64,000 nucleotides of DNA, from the NCBI GenBank assembly GCA_024402535.1, contig JAKSTN010000012.1, positions 1-64,000 of the forward strand, in the 5' to 3' direction. A program made the translations under genes and the position numbers. This DNA comes from Treponema sp. (GTDB taxonomy: Bacteria; Spirochaetota; Spirochaetia; Treponematales; Treponemataceae). Shown here piece after piece: positions 50,972 to 59,528 of this stretch. The notes beneath the pieces were generated by a model. That model did not search any database. It worked only from the letters and a program-made list of their open reading frames with translations, and was not told the origin of the DNA. How positions within the stretch are numbered: position 1 is the first letter of the stretch; every line of letters begins with the position of its first letter.

Positions 50972-52390
50972 ATGGCAGAAAACGAAAAAACAAACGTTAA
51001 AGATATAGATCATTCTCTTTACGACTTCCGTTACGAGGAAAATGACAAAGACTATTACCGCATGGAAGATGGTCTGACTCCGGAAATCGTAATGAAACTT
51101 TCAGAAGAAAAAGGCGATCCTGAATGGATGAAAGAATTCCGCCTTAAGTCTCTGGAAGTTTACAATCAGCTTAAAACACCGGACTGGGGTCCTGATATTT
51201 CAGCGCTCCACATGGAAAACATTGCCACATACGTTAAACCAAAAACAGATATGGCAAATACATGGGAAAATGTTCCTGATGAAATCAAGGAATCTTTTGA
51301 AAAACTTGGTATTCCTGAAGCAGAACGTAAAAGCCTTGCCGGGGTCGGTGCACAGTTCGACTCGGAACTTGTTTACCACAATGTACAGGACGAAGTTCTT
51401 AAGCAGGGAGTTATTTACCTTGGTTTCGAAGAAGCCCTTAAAAGCGAAGAATGGGGACCAATGGTAAAAGAGTATTTCATGACTCTGGTTACTCCAAAAG
51501 ACCACAAATTTGCTGCCCTTCACGGCGCCGTATGGTCAGGCGGAAGCTTTGTTTATGTTCCAAAAGGAGTTCACCTTTCATTCCCTCTTCAGTCTTACTT
51601 CCGTTTGAACGCAAAAGGTGCCGGACAGTTTGAACACACCCTTATTATTGTTGATGAAGGTGCTGACCTTCACTTTATTGAAGGCTGTTCTGCTCCCAAA
51701 TACAACGTTGCAAACCTTCACGCTGGATGTGTAGAACTTTTCGTAAAGAAAGGTGCCCATCTGCGCTATTCAACAATTGAAAACTGGTCAAAGAACATGT
51801 ACAACCTGAACACAAAACGAGCAAAGGTTGAAGAAGATGCTTCAATTGAATGGGTTTCAGGAAGTTTCGGAAGCCACGTTTCATACCTTTACCCTGAAAG
51901 TGACCTGATCGGTAAAAATGCCCGTTCAGAATTTACAGGAGTAACTTTTGCAGGAAACGGACAGAATCTGGATACAGGGGCCAAAATGGTTCACCTGGCT
52001 CCAAACACAAAATCTGTAATCACAACAAAATCAATTTCCAAAGGCGGCGGAACTTCAATTTACCGTTCTGCAGTATACATTGCAAAAAATGCAGAGAACT
52101 CAAAGGCTTCAGTAAGCTGCCAGAGCCTTATGCTGGACAGTGAAAGCCGCTCAGACACAATTCCTGCAATGCAGGTAATGAACGATTCCAGCGACGTTGG
52201 ACACGAAGCAAAAATCGGACGCATTTCAAACGATGCTGTTTTCTACCTGATGAGCCGCGGTATTCCTGAAGACGAAGCAAAGAGCATGATTGTTTCAGGC
52301 TTTGCAAATCCTGTAAGCAAGGAACTGCCTCTGGAATATGCAGTTGAAATGAATAACCTTATCAGACTTGAAATGAAGGGGGCTATGTAA
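50972..52390 (+). CDS. sufB: Fe-S assembly scaffold SufB
   Basis: Core scaffold subunit of SufBC2D. The family signature regions are HGAVWSGGSFVYVPKGVHLSFPLQSYFRLNA, IVDEGADLHFIEGCSAPKY, RYSTIENWSKNMYNLNTKRAKVEEDA and the C-terminal SDVGHEAKIGRISNDAVFYLMSRGIPEDEA. Cysteines in EGCSAP and VSCQSL are likely sulfur/cluster ligands. Length of 472 is normal. Its stop overlaps sufD (TAATG). Confidence 0.97.
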   Translation: MAENEKTNVKDIDHSLYDFRYEENDKDYYRMEDGLTPEIVMKLSEEKGDPEWMKEFRLKSLEVYNQLKTPDWGPDISALHMENIATYVKPKTDMANTWENVPDEIKESFEKLGIPEAERKSLAGVGAQFDSELVYHNVQDEVLKQGVIYLGFEEALKSEEWGPMVKEYFMTLVTPKDHKFAALHGAVWSGGSFVYVPKGVHLSFPLQSYFRLNAKGAGQFEHTLIIVDEGADLHFIEGCSAPKYNVANLHAGCVELFVKKGAHLRYSTIENWSKNMYNLNTKRAKVEEDASIEWVSGSFGSHVSYLYPESDLIGKNARSEFTGVTFAGNGQNLDTGAKMVHLAPNTKSVITTKSISKGGGTSIYRSAVYIAKNAENSKASVSCQSLMLDSESRSDTIPAMQVMNDSSDVGHEAKIGRISNDAVFYLMSRGIPEDEAKSMIVSGFANPVSKELPLEYAVEMNNLIRLEMKGAM

Positions 52391-53502
52391 TGTCAAACGC
52401 AGTATTAAATCAAACTCCAGCTCTCACCTGGACATGGCTTAAAATGAACAAAGCCATCATAAATGATGATGATATTCTGAATACAGCCCTTTCGTTTGAG
52501 AATGCTGATTATAAAATTGTTTCAAAACCAGACTCAGTAAAAATCATTTCAGCTTCTGATTTTAAGACATCCCTTCCATTTCCACATTCAGCGGTATTCT
52601 CAAAAACAAGCGAACTTGGAATCCAGTACAAGGAAGTAAATGAACCTGAATCTGCTGCATTTGATGAAAGCAAGGCTGTTGCTCTTGTTCTTGAAGCTTC
52701 AAAAAAAGAAACAGTTCCAGTTGTTATCAATGTAAACGCAAAAGGGAAATGTGTTTCAGAACAGATTATCCACGCCCTTCCTGATTCTGAAGTTACTGTA
52801 ATTCTTGTTACAGAAAGCGAAGAAAATGATGGTGTAAACCTGATAAACACAAAGTGCTATGCCGAAGAAAACGCAAAGATTCACCTTTGCAAAGTACAGC
52901 TGCTTCCAGAAGGTTTCTATCACATTGATTCTACAGAAAACGTATGCGGCGAAAACGGAAAAGTAACATACACTGAACTTCAGCTTGGTGCTGCTTCTGT
53001 TATTACAGGTGCATACACAAATCTTTCTGAATACAAGGCTTCTTACAAAAGCGATACAGCTTATTACCGCCGTGGAAATCAGAAAATTGACATGAACTAT
53101 GTCTGCGCCCACAGTCCTAAAGGAAAAAAATCAGAATGTTCTATGGCCGTTGCCGGAACACTGGTTGATGAAGCACAGAAAACTTATCGTGGTACAATCG
53201 ACTTTAAGCGTGGCTGTGCCGGAGCAAAGGGAAACGAAACTGAAGAAACACTTCTTCTTTCACCTAAAGCCGTAAACCGTTCAGTTCCTATGATTCTTTG
53301 TGATGAAGAAGATGTGGAAGGTGAACACGGTGCAACAATAGGACGCCTGAATGACGATATGCTTTTCTACATGGAAAGCCACGGAATCTCAGAAGATGAA
53401 GCCTGCCGCCTTATGGCACGGGCAAAAATCAATGCCGTAAGCGCACTTATTCCTGATGAAAAAACACAGGAAATGGTTGAAGCTTTTCTGGAAAAACTTT
53501 AA
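52390..53502 (+). CDS. sufD: Fe-S assembly protein SufD
   Basis: Paralogue and partner of SufB that aids iron entry. The beta-helix core has MNYVCAHSPKGKKSECSMAVAGTLVDEAQKTYRGTIDF and the C-terminal block EDVEGEHGATIGRLNDDMLFYMESHGISEDEA parallels that of SufB. The N-terminal part is more divergent, as usual. Length of 370 is at the short end. It ends the sufCBD block, after which a terminator and a GC-rich palindromic element appear rather than sufS. Confidence 0.93.
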   Translation: MSNAVLNQTPALTWTWLKMNKAIINDDDILNTALSFENADYKIVSKPDSVKIISASDFKTSLPFPHSAVFSKTSELGIQYKEVNEPESAAFDESKAVALVLEASKKETVPVVINVNAKGKCVSEQIIHALPDSEVTVILVTESEENDGVNLINTKCYAEENAKIHLCKVQLLPEGFYHIDSTENVCGENGKVTYTELQLGAASVITGAYTNLSEYKASYKSDTAYYRRGNQKIDMNYVCAHSPKGKKSECSMAVAGTLVDEAQKTYRGTIDFKRGCAGAKGNETEETLLLSPKAVNRSVPMILCDEEDVEGEHGATIGRLNDDMLFYMESHGISEDEACRLMARAKINAVSALIPDEKTQEMVEAFLEKL

Positions 53503-53533
53503 TCGGGGCGTTGCGGGGAAAAGTGAAAAGCTG

Positions 53534-53552
53534 AAAAAAGCAGTGCTTTTTT
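53534..53552 (+). terminator. Terminator after sufD
   Basis: AAAAAAGC-agt-GCTTTTTT, 31 bases past the sufD stop. The stem is AT-rich but ends in six T. Confidence 0.55.
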
Positions 53553-53571
53553 CTTAACGCTTTCCAATCGA

Positions 53572-53666
53572 ACACCGGCCGACCAGCGGCCTTACACACC
53601 CCGCAGAGGGGGTAGCACGCAACGAAGTGCGTGCTAGGGGGAGACTTCCCCCTCCCTCTTTTTTTA
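53572..53666 (+). other. GC-rich palindromic intergenic element ending in a strong terminator
   Basis: In an otherwise AT-rich 340-base gap, a GC-rich block carries TAGCACGCA-acgaag-TGCGTGCTA (53613-53636) and then TAGGGGGA-gact-TCCCCCTC with a T-run (53635-53666). The second is a strong intrinsic terminator. The block looks like a mobile or dispersed intergenic element rather than a leader; no reading frame is supported. Bases 53667-53843 are AT-rich and hold the regulatory region of the following gene. Confidence 0.65.
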
Positions 53667-53682
53667 TGCGAATCTTAAAAAA

Positions 53683-53737
53683 CTATCATTTTGTACGATT
53701 TTTATTATCATTTTTTATAAATTCCTATCATTTTGTA
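53683..53737 (+). promoter_or_regulatory. Three phased direct repeats, candidate AraC-type sites
   Basis: CTATCATTTTGTA occurs at 53683-53695 and again at 53725-53737, with a variant TATCATTTTTTATA starting at 53706. The TATC cores are 22 and 20 bases apart, close to two helical turns, on one face of the DNA and upstream of the -10 at 53776. AraC-family activators bind such direct repeats; an AraC gene closes this cassette. Confidence 0.65.
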
Positions 53738-53775
53738 ACAAATTAACTATACCAAAATCATAAATTCGGCCTCAT

Positions 53776-53781
53776 TATAAT
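53776..53781 (+). promoter_or_regulatory. -10 element of the CUT2 cassette
   Basis: Consensus TATAAT 62 bases before the start codon; no good -35 stands 17 bases upstream, as expected of an activator-dependent promoter. Confidence 0.55.
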
Positions 53782-53843
53782 ATTAAGAAATCCAAAACAC
53801 TTATTGGAAACCAAAACACTAAAAAATTCTTTAGGAGGAATTT

Positions 53844-54815
53844 ATGAAAAAATTATTGGTTCTGGTAGCTGCTCTGACAGTTCTCGTTGCACCAACTTTT
53901 GCAAAACCTAAGAAGGCTAAGAAAGCAAAAGCAAAAACAATCAAAGTAGGTATCATCAACAATGACCCTAACGAATCAGGATACCGCACAGCAAATGACC
54001 GCGACCTGAAAGCAACATTCACAAAAGACAAGGGATACGAAGCTTCTTTCGCATACTCACTGAAAAATGATGAACAGATTGCTGCTGCTCAGAAATTCAT
54101 CCAGGATGAAGTTGACTATCTTCTTCTTTCTGCTGCAGGTACATCAGGATGGGATTCAGTTCTCAAAGATGCAAAAGCACAGGGTGTAAAAGTAATTCTG
54201 TTCGACCGCACAATCGATGCTGATCCTTCACTTTACGCTGCATCAATCGTTTCTGACATGGCTCAGGAAGGTGAAACAGCTGTTTCTTGGCTCAAAGGTC
54301 AGAACCTTAAAGAAGTAAATGTTATCCACCTTCAGGGTGTTATGGGATCTGCTGCACAGATCGGACGTTCAGGAGCTCTGGACAAAGAAGTTGCTGCTAA
54401 CGCAAACTGGAACATGGTTACACAGCAGACAGCTGAATGGAACGCAGAAAAAGCACAGCAGATTGTACAGGCTGTAATCGATGCTAAAAAACCATTCAAC
54501 GTAATCTACGCTGAAAACGACGATATGGCTAAGGGTGCTGTAGCAGCTCTGGACAAAGCAAACATCTCTCACGGTGTTGGAAAAGACGTAATCGTTATGG
54601 GATTCGACTGCAACAAATGGGCTCTCCAGGAACTGAAAGCTGGAAACTGGAACTACGACGGACAGTGTAACCCATTCCAGTCTTCTTACATCGTAAGCAT
54701 TATCGAACAGCTTGAAAAAGGCCAGGTAATCACAAACAAAACAATCATCATGAAAGAAAAAGGATTCGACGCTGCTTCTATCACAGCAGAAGATGTTGAA
54801 AACTACGGTATCTAA
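53844..54815 (+). CDS. CUT2 sugar ABC transporter substrate-binding protein
   Basis: Periplasmic binding protein of the RbsB/YtfQ type, 323 residues. The signal peptide KKLLVLVAALTVLVAPTFA ends before KPKKAKKAKAK, a Lys-rich mature N-terminus; there is no lipobox. Family features: IKVGIINNDPNESGYRTANDRD, AQKFIQDEVDYLLLSAAGTSGWDSVLKDAK, VKVILFDRTIDADPS and NVIYAENDDMAKGAVAALDKA. It resembles the galactofuranose-binding YtfQ more than ribose-binding RbsB, but the sugar is not certain. TAGGAGGAA precedes the ATG. A terminator after the gene explains higher expression than the ATPase. Confidence 0.92.
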   Translation: MKKLLVLVAALTVLVAPTFAKPKKAKKAKAKTIKVGIINNDPNESGYRTANDRDLKATFTKDKGYEASFAYSLKNDEQIAAAQKFIQDEVDYLLLSAAGTSGWDSVLKDAKAQGVKVILFDRTIDADPSLYAASIVSDMAQEGETAVSWLKGQNLKEVNVIHLQGVMGSAAQIGRSGALDKEVAANANWNMVTQQTAEWNAEKAQQIVQAVIDAKKPFNVIYAENDDMAKGAVAALDKANISHGVGKDVIVMGFDCNKWALQELKAGNWNYDGQCNPFQSSYIVSIIEQLEKGQVITNKTIIMKEKGFDAASITAEDVENYGI

Positions 54816-54840
54816 TTAATCCGTAATCCTTAAAGATTGG

Positions 54841-54880
54841 GGCTGCCCATAATATACTATTCTGGGCAGCCATTTTTTTA
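54841..54880 (+). terminator. Attenuating terminator inside the CUT2 operon
   Basis: GGCTGCCCA and TGGGCAGCC pair over a 13-base loop and are followed by seven T, between the binding-protein and ATPase genes. Confidence 0.85.
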
Positions 54881-54911
54881 CCCTTTTATTAAAAAATCGG
54901 AGGAAACACCA

Positions 54912-56420
54912 ATGCAGAACGATATTGTTTTACAGATGCGTGGTATTTCAAAGTTCTTTCCGGGCGTAAAAGCCCTCCAAAATGTTGATTTTACACTTCG
55001 CAAAGGTGAAATCCATGCCCTTATGGGAGAAAACGGGGCTGGAAAATCTACTCTTATTAAAGTACTTACAGGTGTTTACCAGAAAGACGCTGGTGAAGTA
55101 AGAATTGAAGACAAACCTGTTTTAATACGTTCTCCACAGGATGCCCAGAACGCGGGTATCTCAACTGTTTACCAGGAAATCACTCTCTGTAACAATCTGA
55201 CTGTTGCAGAAAACATATATATTGGACGCACAAAAAGTGCATTCACAAACTGGAAGAAAATGAATGAAGACGCCGGAAAAATTCTGGAAGATCTTCAGAT
55301 TCCATGTAAACCGGACCAGCAGCTTTCCAGCTGTTCAATTGCAGTTCAGCAGATGGTTGCAATTGCCCGTGCCGTTGATATGGAATGTAAAATCCTTATT
55401 CTTGACGAACCTACATCGTCCCTGGACGAACAGGAAGTTGCAAAACTTTTCAAGCTCATGCTGAACCTGAAATCAAAAGGTGTTGGAATTATTTTCGTAA
55501 CTCACTTCCTTGAACAGGTTTATGAAGTTTGTGACAGAATTACAGTTCTCCGTGACGGACAGCTGGTAGATGAATATCTTATTGCTGACTGTCCTAAAGT
55601 TGTTCTTGTATCAAAAATGCTTGGAAAAGAACTGGACGGTCTTTCAAAAGTTAAGAAACCAGAAGGCGTTATTGAACATTCCGAAGACGAAGTTCCGGTT
55701 TATGAAGCCGAAGAACTTTCCGCCGTTTCAAGAATCAAGCCATTCGACATCAAGATTTTCAAAGGCGAAGTAAACGGATTTACAGGACTTCTTGGTTCAG
55801 GACGTTCTGAATGTGTACGTGCTATTTTCGGTGCAGACAAAGTTACTTCAGGAAAAGTTAAGATCAACGGTAAAGATGTAAAAATCAATAAGCCTATCGA
55901 TGCCATGAAAAACGGTATTTCATATCTTGCAGAAGACCGTAAGCGTGACGGTATTATCGGGGACCTTTCAGTTCGCGAAAATCTTATTCTGGCACTGCAG
56001 GTTCTTAAAGGAATGGGACGCCCTATATCAAAAGCACAGGCAAAAAAATTCACAGAAGAATACATCAAGCTTCTGGAAATCAAAACTGCTTCTACTGAAA
56101 CTCCAATCAAGAGTCTTTCCGGCGGAAACCAGCAGAAAGTTATTCTTGCTCGCTGGCTTCTTGCAAATCCTCAGTACCTGATTCTTGACGAACCAACCCG
56201 TGGTATTGATATCGGAACAAAACTTGAAATCCAGGACCTTGTTCTGAAACTTGCAAAAGAAGGAAAATCAGTTACCTTCATTTCTTCTGAAATTGATGAA
56301 ATGCTCCGTACCTGTTCACGCCTTACTGTTATGCGCGACCTGAAGGTTGTTGGCGAACTTAAAGGCGAAGATCTTACTCAGACAAAGATTATGGAAACTA
56401 TTGCAGGAGGAAACAAATAA
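54912..56420 (+). CDS. CUT2 sugar ABC transporter ATP-binding protein
   Basis: Twin-domain ATPase of 502 residues that powers the two permeases downstream. First domain: GENGAGKSTLIKVLTG, LILDEPTSSLDEQEV. Second domain has the degenerate P-loop GLLGSGRSECVRAIFG and the true signature LSGGNQQKVILARWL with LILDEPTRGIDIGTK. The first-domain signature is also degenerate (LSSCSIAVQQMVAIARA). CGGAGGAAA precedes the ATG at 54912; a longer frame from 54837 runs through the terminator and is rejected. Confidence 0.95.
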   Translation: MQNDIVLQMRGISKFFPGVKALQNVDFTLRKGEIHALMGENGAGKSTLIKVLTGVYQKDAGEVRIEDKPVLIRSPQDAQNAGISTVYQEITLCNNLTVAENIYIGRTKSAFTNWKKMNEDAGKILEDLQIPCKPDQQLSSCSIAVQQMVAIARAVDMECKILILDEPTSSLDEQEVAKLFKLMLNLKSKGVGIIFVTHFLEQVYEVCDRITVLRDGQLVDEYLIADCPKVVLVSKMLGKELDGLSKVKKPEGVIEHSEDEVPVYEAEELSAVSRIKPFDIKIFKGEVNGFTGLLGSGRSECVRAIFGADKVTSGKVKINGKDVKINKPIDAMKNGISYLAEDRKRDGIIGDLSVRENLILALQVLKGMGRPISKAQAKKFTEEYIKLLEIKTASTETPIKSLSGGNQQKVILARWLLANPQYLILDEPTRGIDIGTKLEIQDLVLKLAKEGKSVTFISSEIDEMLRTCSRLTVMRDLKVVGELKGEDLTQTKIMETIAGGNK

Positions 56421-57520
56421 TGGCTGAAAACAAAGTAAAATCATTCTTCAAAGGGCTCCTGCACAATCAGATTATTATTCCGCTTGCTGCCCTTCTGATT
56501 CTGGTTCTTATCAATCTTATTGCAGATCCAAGCTTCTTCAGAATTACTCTTGGTAAATCAAGTGCTGGTTATCCTGTTCTTTCAGGTTACCTGATTACAA
56601 TTCTGGACTATGCTTCGGAACTTGCAATTCTTGCCATCGGTATGACACTAGTTACAGCAGCTTCCGGCGGACAGGATATTTCCGTTGGTTCATGTATCGC
56701 CATTGCAGGTTCTGTAATCCTCCGCGTTCTCTGTGGAGACGCAGGTGCACATCCTGAAACAATGCAGCATTCAATCTTCCTGGCATTCATGGTAGCAATG
56801 CTGGTTTCCATGGCATTCGGTGCCTTCAACGGCGTCCTTGTTGCCTATTTCAAAATTCAGCCAATGATTGCAACTTTGATTCTGTTTACTGCAGGTCGTT
56901 CAATCGCAGCTTGGATCAACCACAACGAACTTCCAATCATTAAAGATGCAGTATTCAGTTACTTCGGAAACTTTATCCCAGGCATTGCTCTTCCAACGCC
57001 TGTATTCATTGCAATTCTTTGTATGATCATCATCTGGCTTGTTCTGAAGTTTACAACACTTGGCCTTTATGCACAGTCAGTTGGTATCAACAGTGCTTCT
57101 TCAAGACTGAACGGTATCAACCCTGAACTGATTAAATTAATCACTTACGTAATCATGGGAATGTGTGTTGCTGTTGCAGGACTTATTAAAGTTTCACGTA
57201 TTCAGACAATCAACTATTCTGTTGTTGCAACTGATATTGAAATGGATGCCATTCTTGCAGTTGCTCTTGGTGGTAACGCTCTTTCAGGCGGTAAGTTCAA
57301 CATGTGGGCATCAATTCTTGGTGCATACGTAATTCAGTTCCTTACAACAACCCTGTACAAGTTCAACGTAATGTCTACTGCTCTTCCTGCATACAAAGCT
57401 GTAGTTGTTATTATCCTGGTTGTTCTCAGTGCTCCAGTTGTTCGTGAAAAACTCAATGATCTCGGAAAAATCCTTTCCGGAAAGATGAATAAAAAACCGG
57501 TTGCAGTGGAGGCTAAATAA
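56420..57520 (+). CDS. CUT2 sugar ABC transporter permease (YtfT-like)
   Basis: Inner-membrane permease of 366 residues with eight or more hydrophobic segments. LAIGMTLVTAASGGQDISVGSCIAIAGSVI and AVALGGNALSGGKFNMWASILGAYVI are the typical RbsC/YtfT motifs (the GG-DISVG and GG-ALSGG loops). The start overlaps the ATPase stop and its stop overlaps the second permease start. Confidence 0.95.
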   Translation: MAENKVKSFFKGLLHNQIIIPLAALLILVLINLIADPSFFRITLGKSSAGYPVLSGYLITILDYASELAILAIGMTLVTAASGGQDISVGSCIAIAGSVILRVLCGDAGAHPETMQHSIFLAFMVAMLVSMAFGAFNGVLVAYFKIQPMIATLILFTAGRSIAAWINHNELPIIKDAVFSYFGNFIPGIALPTPVFIAILCMIIIWLVLKFTTLGLYAQSVGINSASSRLNGINPELIKLITYVIMGMCVAVAGLIKVSRIQTINYSVVATDIEMDAILAVALGGNALSGGKFNMWASILGAYVIQFLTTTLYKFNVMSTALPAYKAVVVIILVVLSAPVVREKLNDLGKILSGKMNKKPVAVEAK

Positions 57521-58566
57521 TGAAAAACAAAATCAAACCACAGAAACCACTTACAAATAAAAAGAAGCTTTCAGATTCAAACCTGCTGCTTCTGATTACA
57601 ATCTGCGTTTTTGCAGCAATGTATCTTTTCGCAATCATCTTCCTTGGAAAAGGTTTCCGTAAACCACAAGGGTTCTTCAACCTGCTGAATGATAACGCTG
57701 CCCTGATTATTCTTTCATGTTCTTTAAGCCTTGTTATGATTACAGGCGGAATTGATATTTCCGTTGGTACATTGACCGCTTTAGTATGTATGAGCTGTGC
57801 CGTTCACCTGGACCGTCAAGGCGGAACCGTATTTACTGCAATCCTTATTGCACTTGGTATCGGACTTGCATTCGGACTTGTTCAGGGATTCCTTATTGCA
57901 TACCTTGATATCCAGCCTTTTATTGTAACTCTTGCCGGTATGTTCTTTGCCAAAGGTATGACCACAATCGTAAATGCAACACAGTTCAATGTTCAGCACG
58001 CAGGATTCCAGGCTCTGAAATCAACACGTATTTATGTTCCTTTCATGGGAAGTTACAACAAGCTTGGAGATTGGGTTCCGGCCTATGTTGAAATCGGTGT
58101 AATAGTTGCAATTCTTGTAGTAATCGGACTTTTTGCCCTTCTTAAATGGGGAAAACTTGGACGCCACTTCTATGCAATCGGTGGAAACGCATACAGTGCA
58201 AACATGCTTGGTATCAATGTAAAACGCACAAGATTCCTTGCACACGTAATCTGTTCTGTTCTTGCTGGAATTGGCGGATGGGTTTACTTCATGCATGTAG
58301 GTTCAGGTTCTCCAAGCCATGCAGCCGGAGCTGAAATGAACGCAATTGCTTCTTCGATTATCGGTGGAACAATGCTTACAGGTGGTGTTGGAAACATTAT
58401 AGGAACATTCTTTGGTGTTATCTCACTTGCTACAATAAAGAACATTGTTTCTTCACTTGGTCTTGATGAAGCATGGTGGACAAACATCACTGTTGCAGCA
58501 ATGATCTGTATCTTCCTTCTGGTACAGAGCCTTGTTCTTTCAAGAAAAAATAAAGATTCCGTATAA
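57520..58566 (+). CDS. CUT2 sugar ABC transporter permease (YjfF-like)
   Basis: Second permease, 348 residues. It has a basic N-terminus, then ALIILSCSLSLVMITGGIDISVGTLTALVCMS, GNAYSANMLGINVKRTRFLAHVICSVLAGIGG and ASSIIGGTMLTGGVGNIIGTFFGVI. Two different permeases with one twin ATPase is the YtfQRT-YjfF layout, which in Escherichia coli imports galactofuranose; the sugar here is inferred only. Confidence 0.95.
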   Translation: MKNKIKPQKPLTNKKKLSDSNLLLLITICVFAAMYLFAIIFLGKGFRKPQGFFNLLNDNAALIILSCSLSLVMITGGIDISVGTLTALVCMSCAVHLDRQGGTVFTAILIALGIGLAFGLVQGFLIAYLDIQPFIVTLAGMFFAKGMTTIVNATQFNVQHAGFQALKSTRIYVPFMGSYNKLGDWVPAYVEIGVIVAILVVIGLFALLKWGKLGRHFYAIGGNAYSANMLGINVKRTRFLAHVICSVLAGIGGWVYFMHVGSGSPSHAAGAEMNAIASSIIGGTMLTGGVGNIIGTFFGVISLATIKNIVSSLGLDEAWWTNITVAAMICIFLLVQSLVLSRKNKDSV

Positions 58567-58600
58567 ACACATAACAAATTAAGAAAACCTCCAGGTTTAA

Positions 58601-58641
58601 GACCGGAAGTTTAAGAGTTTCTTAGGCTTCCGGTCTTTTTT
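58601..58641 (+). terminator. Terminator after the CUT2 operon
   Basis: GACCGGAAG and CTTCCGGTC pair over a 17-base loop, followed by TTTTTTG. The right arm lies inside the 3' end of the AraC gene on the other strand. Confidence 0.85.
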
Positions 58642-59410
58642 GTTTTCTGAACTGAAGTGGAGAAAGCCCATTTGATTTTTTAAATGAACGGATAAAATTT
58701 TCACAAGCAGTGTAACCACAGGATTCTGCTATTTCGTTTACAGTCAATTCTGTAGTTTCAAGAAGAAGCCGGGCTTTTTCGTTTATCAGATTATGAATAT
58801 CATCTGCAGGTGAAACTCCAAAATGATCTTTATAAAGATTAGTAAAATGGCTTCTTGTCAATCCAAAATCATCGGCCATTAAGTTTACGTTCCACTGTTC
58901 CGGATTCTGTTCAACTTTTTTTCGTAAAACACCAAGCTTAAAATTCATTTCATTTTCACGCTTTATTCTGCTGCTTGAAAAACGCCTGATCTGAGAAAGT
59001 TCACTCATAACATTTGCACAGGCAAGTCCTATGGATGTGCTCTGGTCTGTAAGCTTTTCAGTTAATGCCCAGGTTATGAATTTCATCTGTGTTTTGTATT
59101 CAGAAGATACATCTATATAGAAGATTTCATCAAAAGGAAGGTCTACATTAAAGAAAAAATCATCATCAGCTTCAAACTTTATGTAATCGTAAAGCAATTC
59201 TCCTGAAACGGCTTTATAAAACTGAGGAGTACCTGATTTATAGATAATACAGGCATCACTTTCTGTCTTAATATTTTCCTTATTCAGCTGAAGGATTACT
59301 GGACAGTAAAAATGGAGAAAAGTAAATTTTGTGGAAACGTGAGGGTGATCAAAGCAAAAACCGGGTTCTTCATCTTTTTTGTAATAACCACCCACTACAT
59401 TGGCGCTCAT
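58622..59410 (-). CDS. AraC-family transcriptional regulator
   Basis: Product of 262 residues. The C-terminal ~100 residues hold two helix-turn-helix units (NVNLMADDFGLTRSHFTNLYKDHFG and ELTVNEIAESCGYTACENFIRSFKKSNGLSPLQFRKQK). The N-terminal part looks like a cupin ligand-binding domain. It is convergent with the CUT2 operon and divergent from sufS, and most likely controls the transporter through the direct repeats at 53683-53737. The inducer is probably the imported sugar, by inference. Confidence 0.9.
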   Translation of the reverse strand: MSANVVGGYYKKDEEPGFCFDHPHVSTKFTFLHFYCPVILQLNKENIKTESDACIIYKSGTPQFYKAVSGELLYDYIKFEADDDFFFNVDLPFDEIFYIDVSSEYKTQMKFITWALTEKLTDQSTSIGLACANVMSELSQIRRFSSSRIKRENEMNFKLGVLRKKVEQNPEQWNVNLMADDFGLTRSHFTNLYKDHFGVSPADDIHNLINEKARLLLETTELTVNEIAESCGYTACENFIRSFKKSNGLSPLQFRKQKRPEA

Positions 59411-59453
59411 TCTTATATTTTATAATGGAAAATTCAATCGGGCAAATTAATTA

Positions 59454-59470
59454 TTAAACGTTTTACCTAT
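59454..59470. promoter_or_regulatory. Palindrome-like motif shared with GH43
   Basis: The sequence TTAAACGTTTTACCTAT matches 16 of 17 bases of the window over the GH43 palindrome (47415-47431). Here it lies in the divergent gap between the AraC and sufS genes. Confidence 0.5.
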
Positions 59471-59528
59471 TTTGCTATAACTTTTCATTTATATTCAAAT
59501 TTATTGTGATTTTGTGTATATTATAAGT

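Noticed and set aside
53683..53737. CRISPR array
   Set aside because: The repeats are 13 bases, only three, with spacers of about 8 bases; they fit regulator sites, not CRISPR.
54837..54911. N-terminal extension of the CUT2 ATPase
   Set aside because: It runs through the terminator hairpin; the ATG at 54912 has GGAGG-type ribosome site.
55700..56110. 136-codon open frame opposite the CUT2 ATPase gene
   Set aside because: It is a compositional shadow of a well-defined ABC ATPase.
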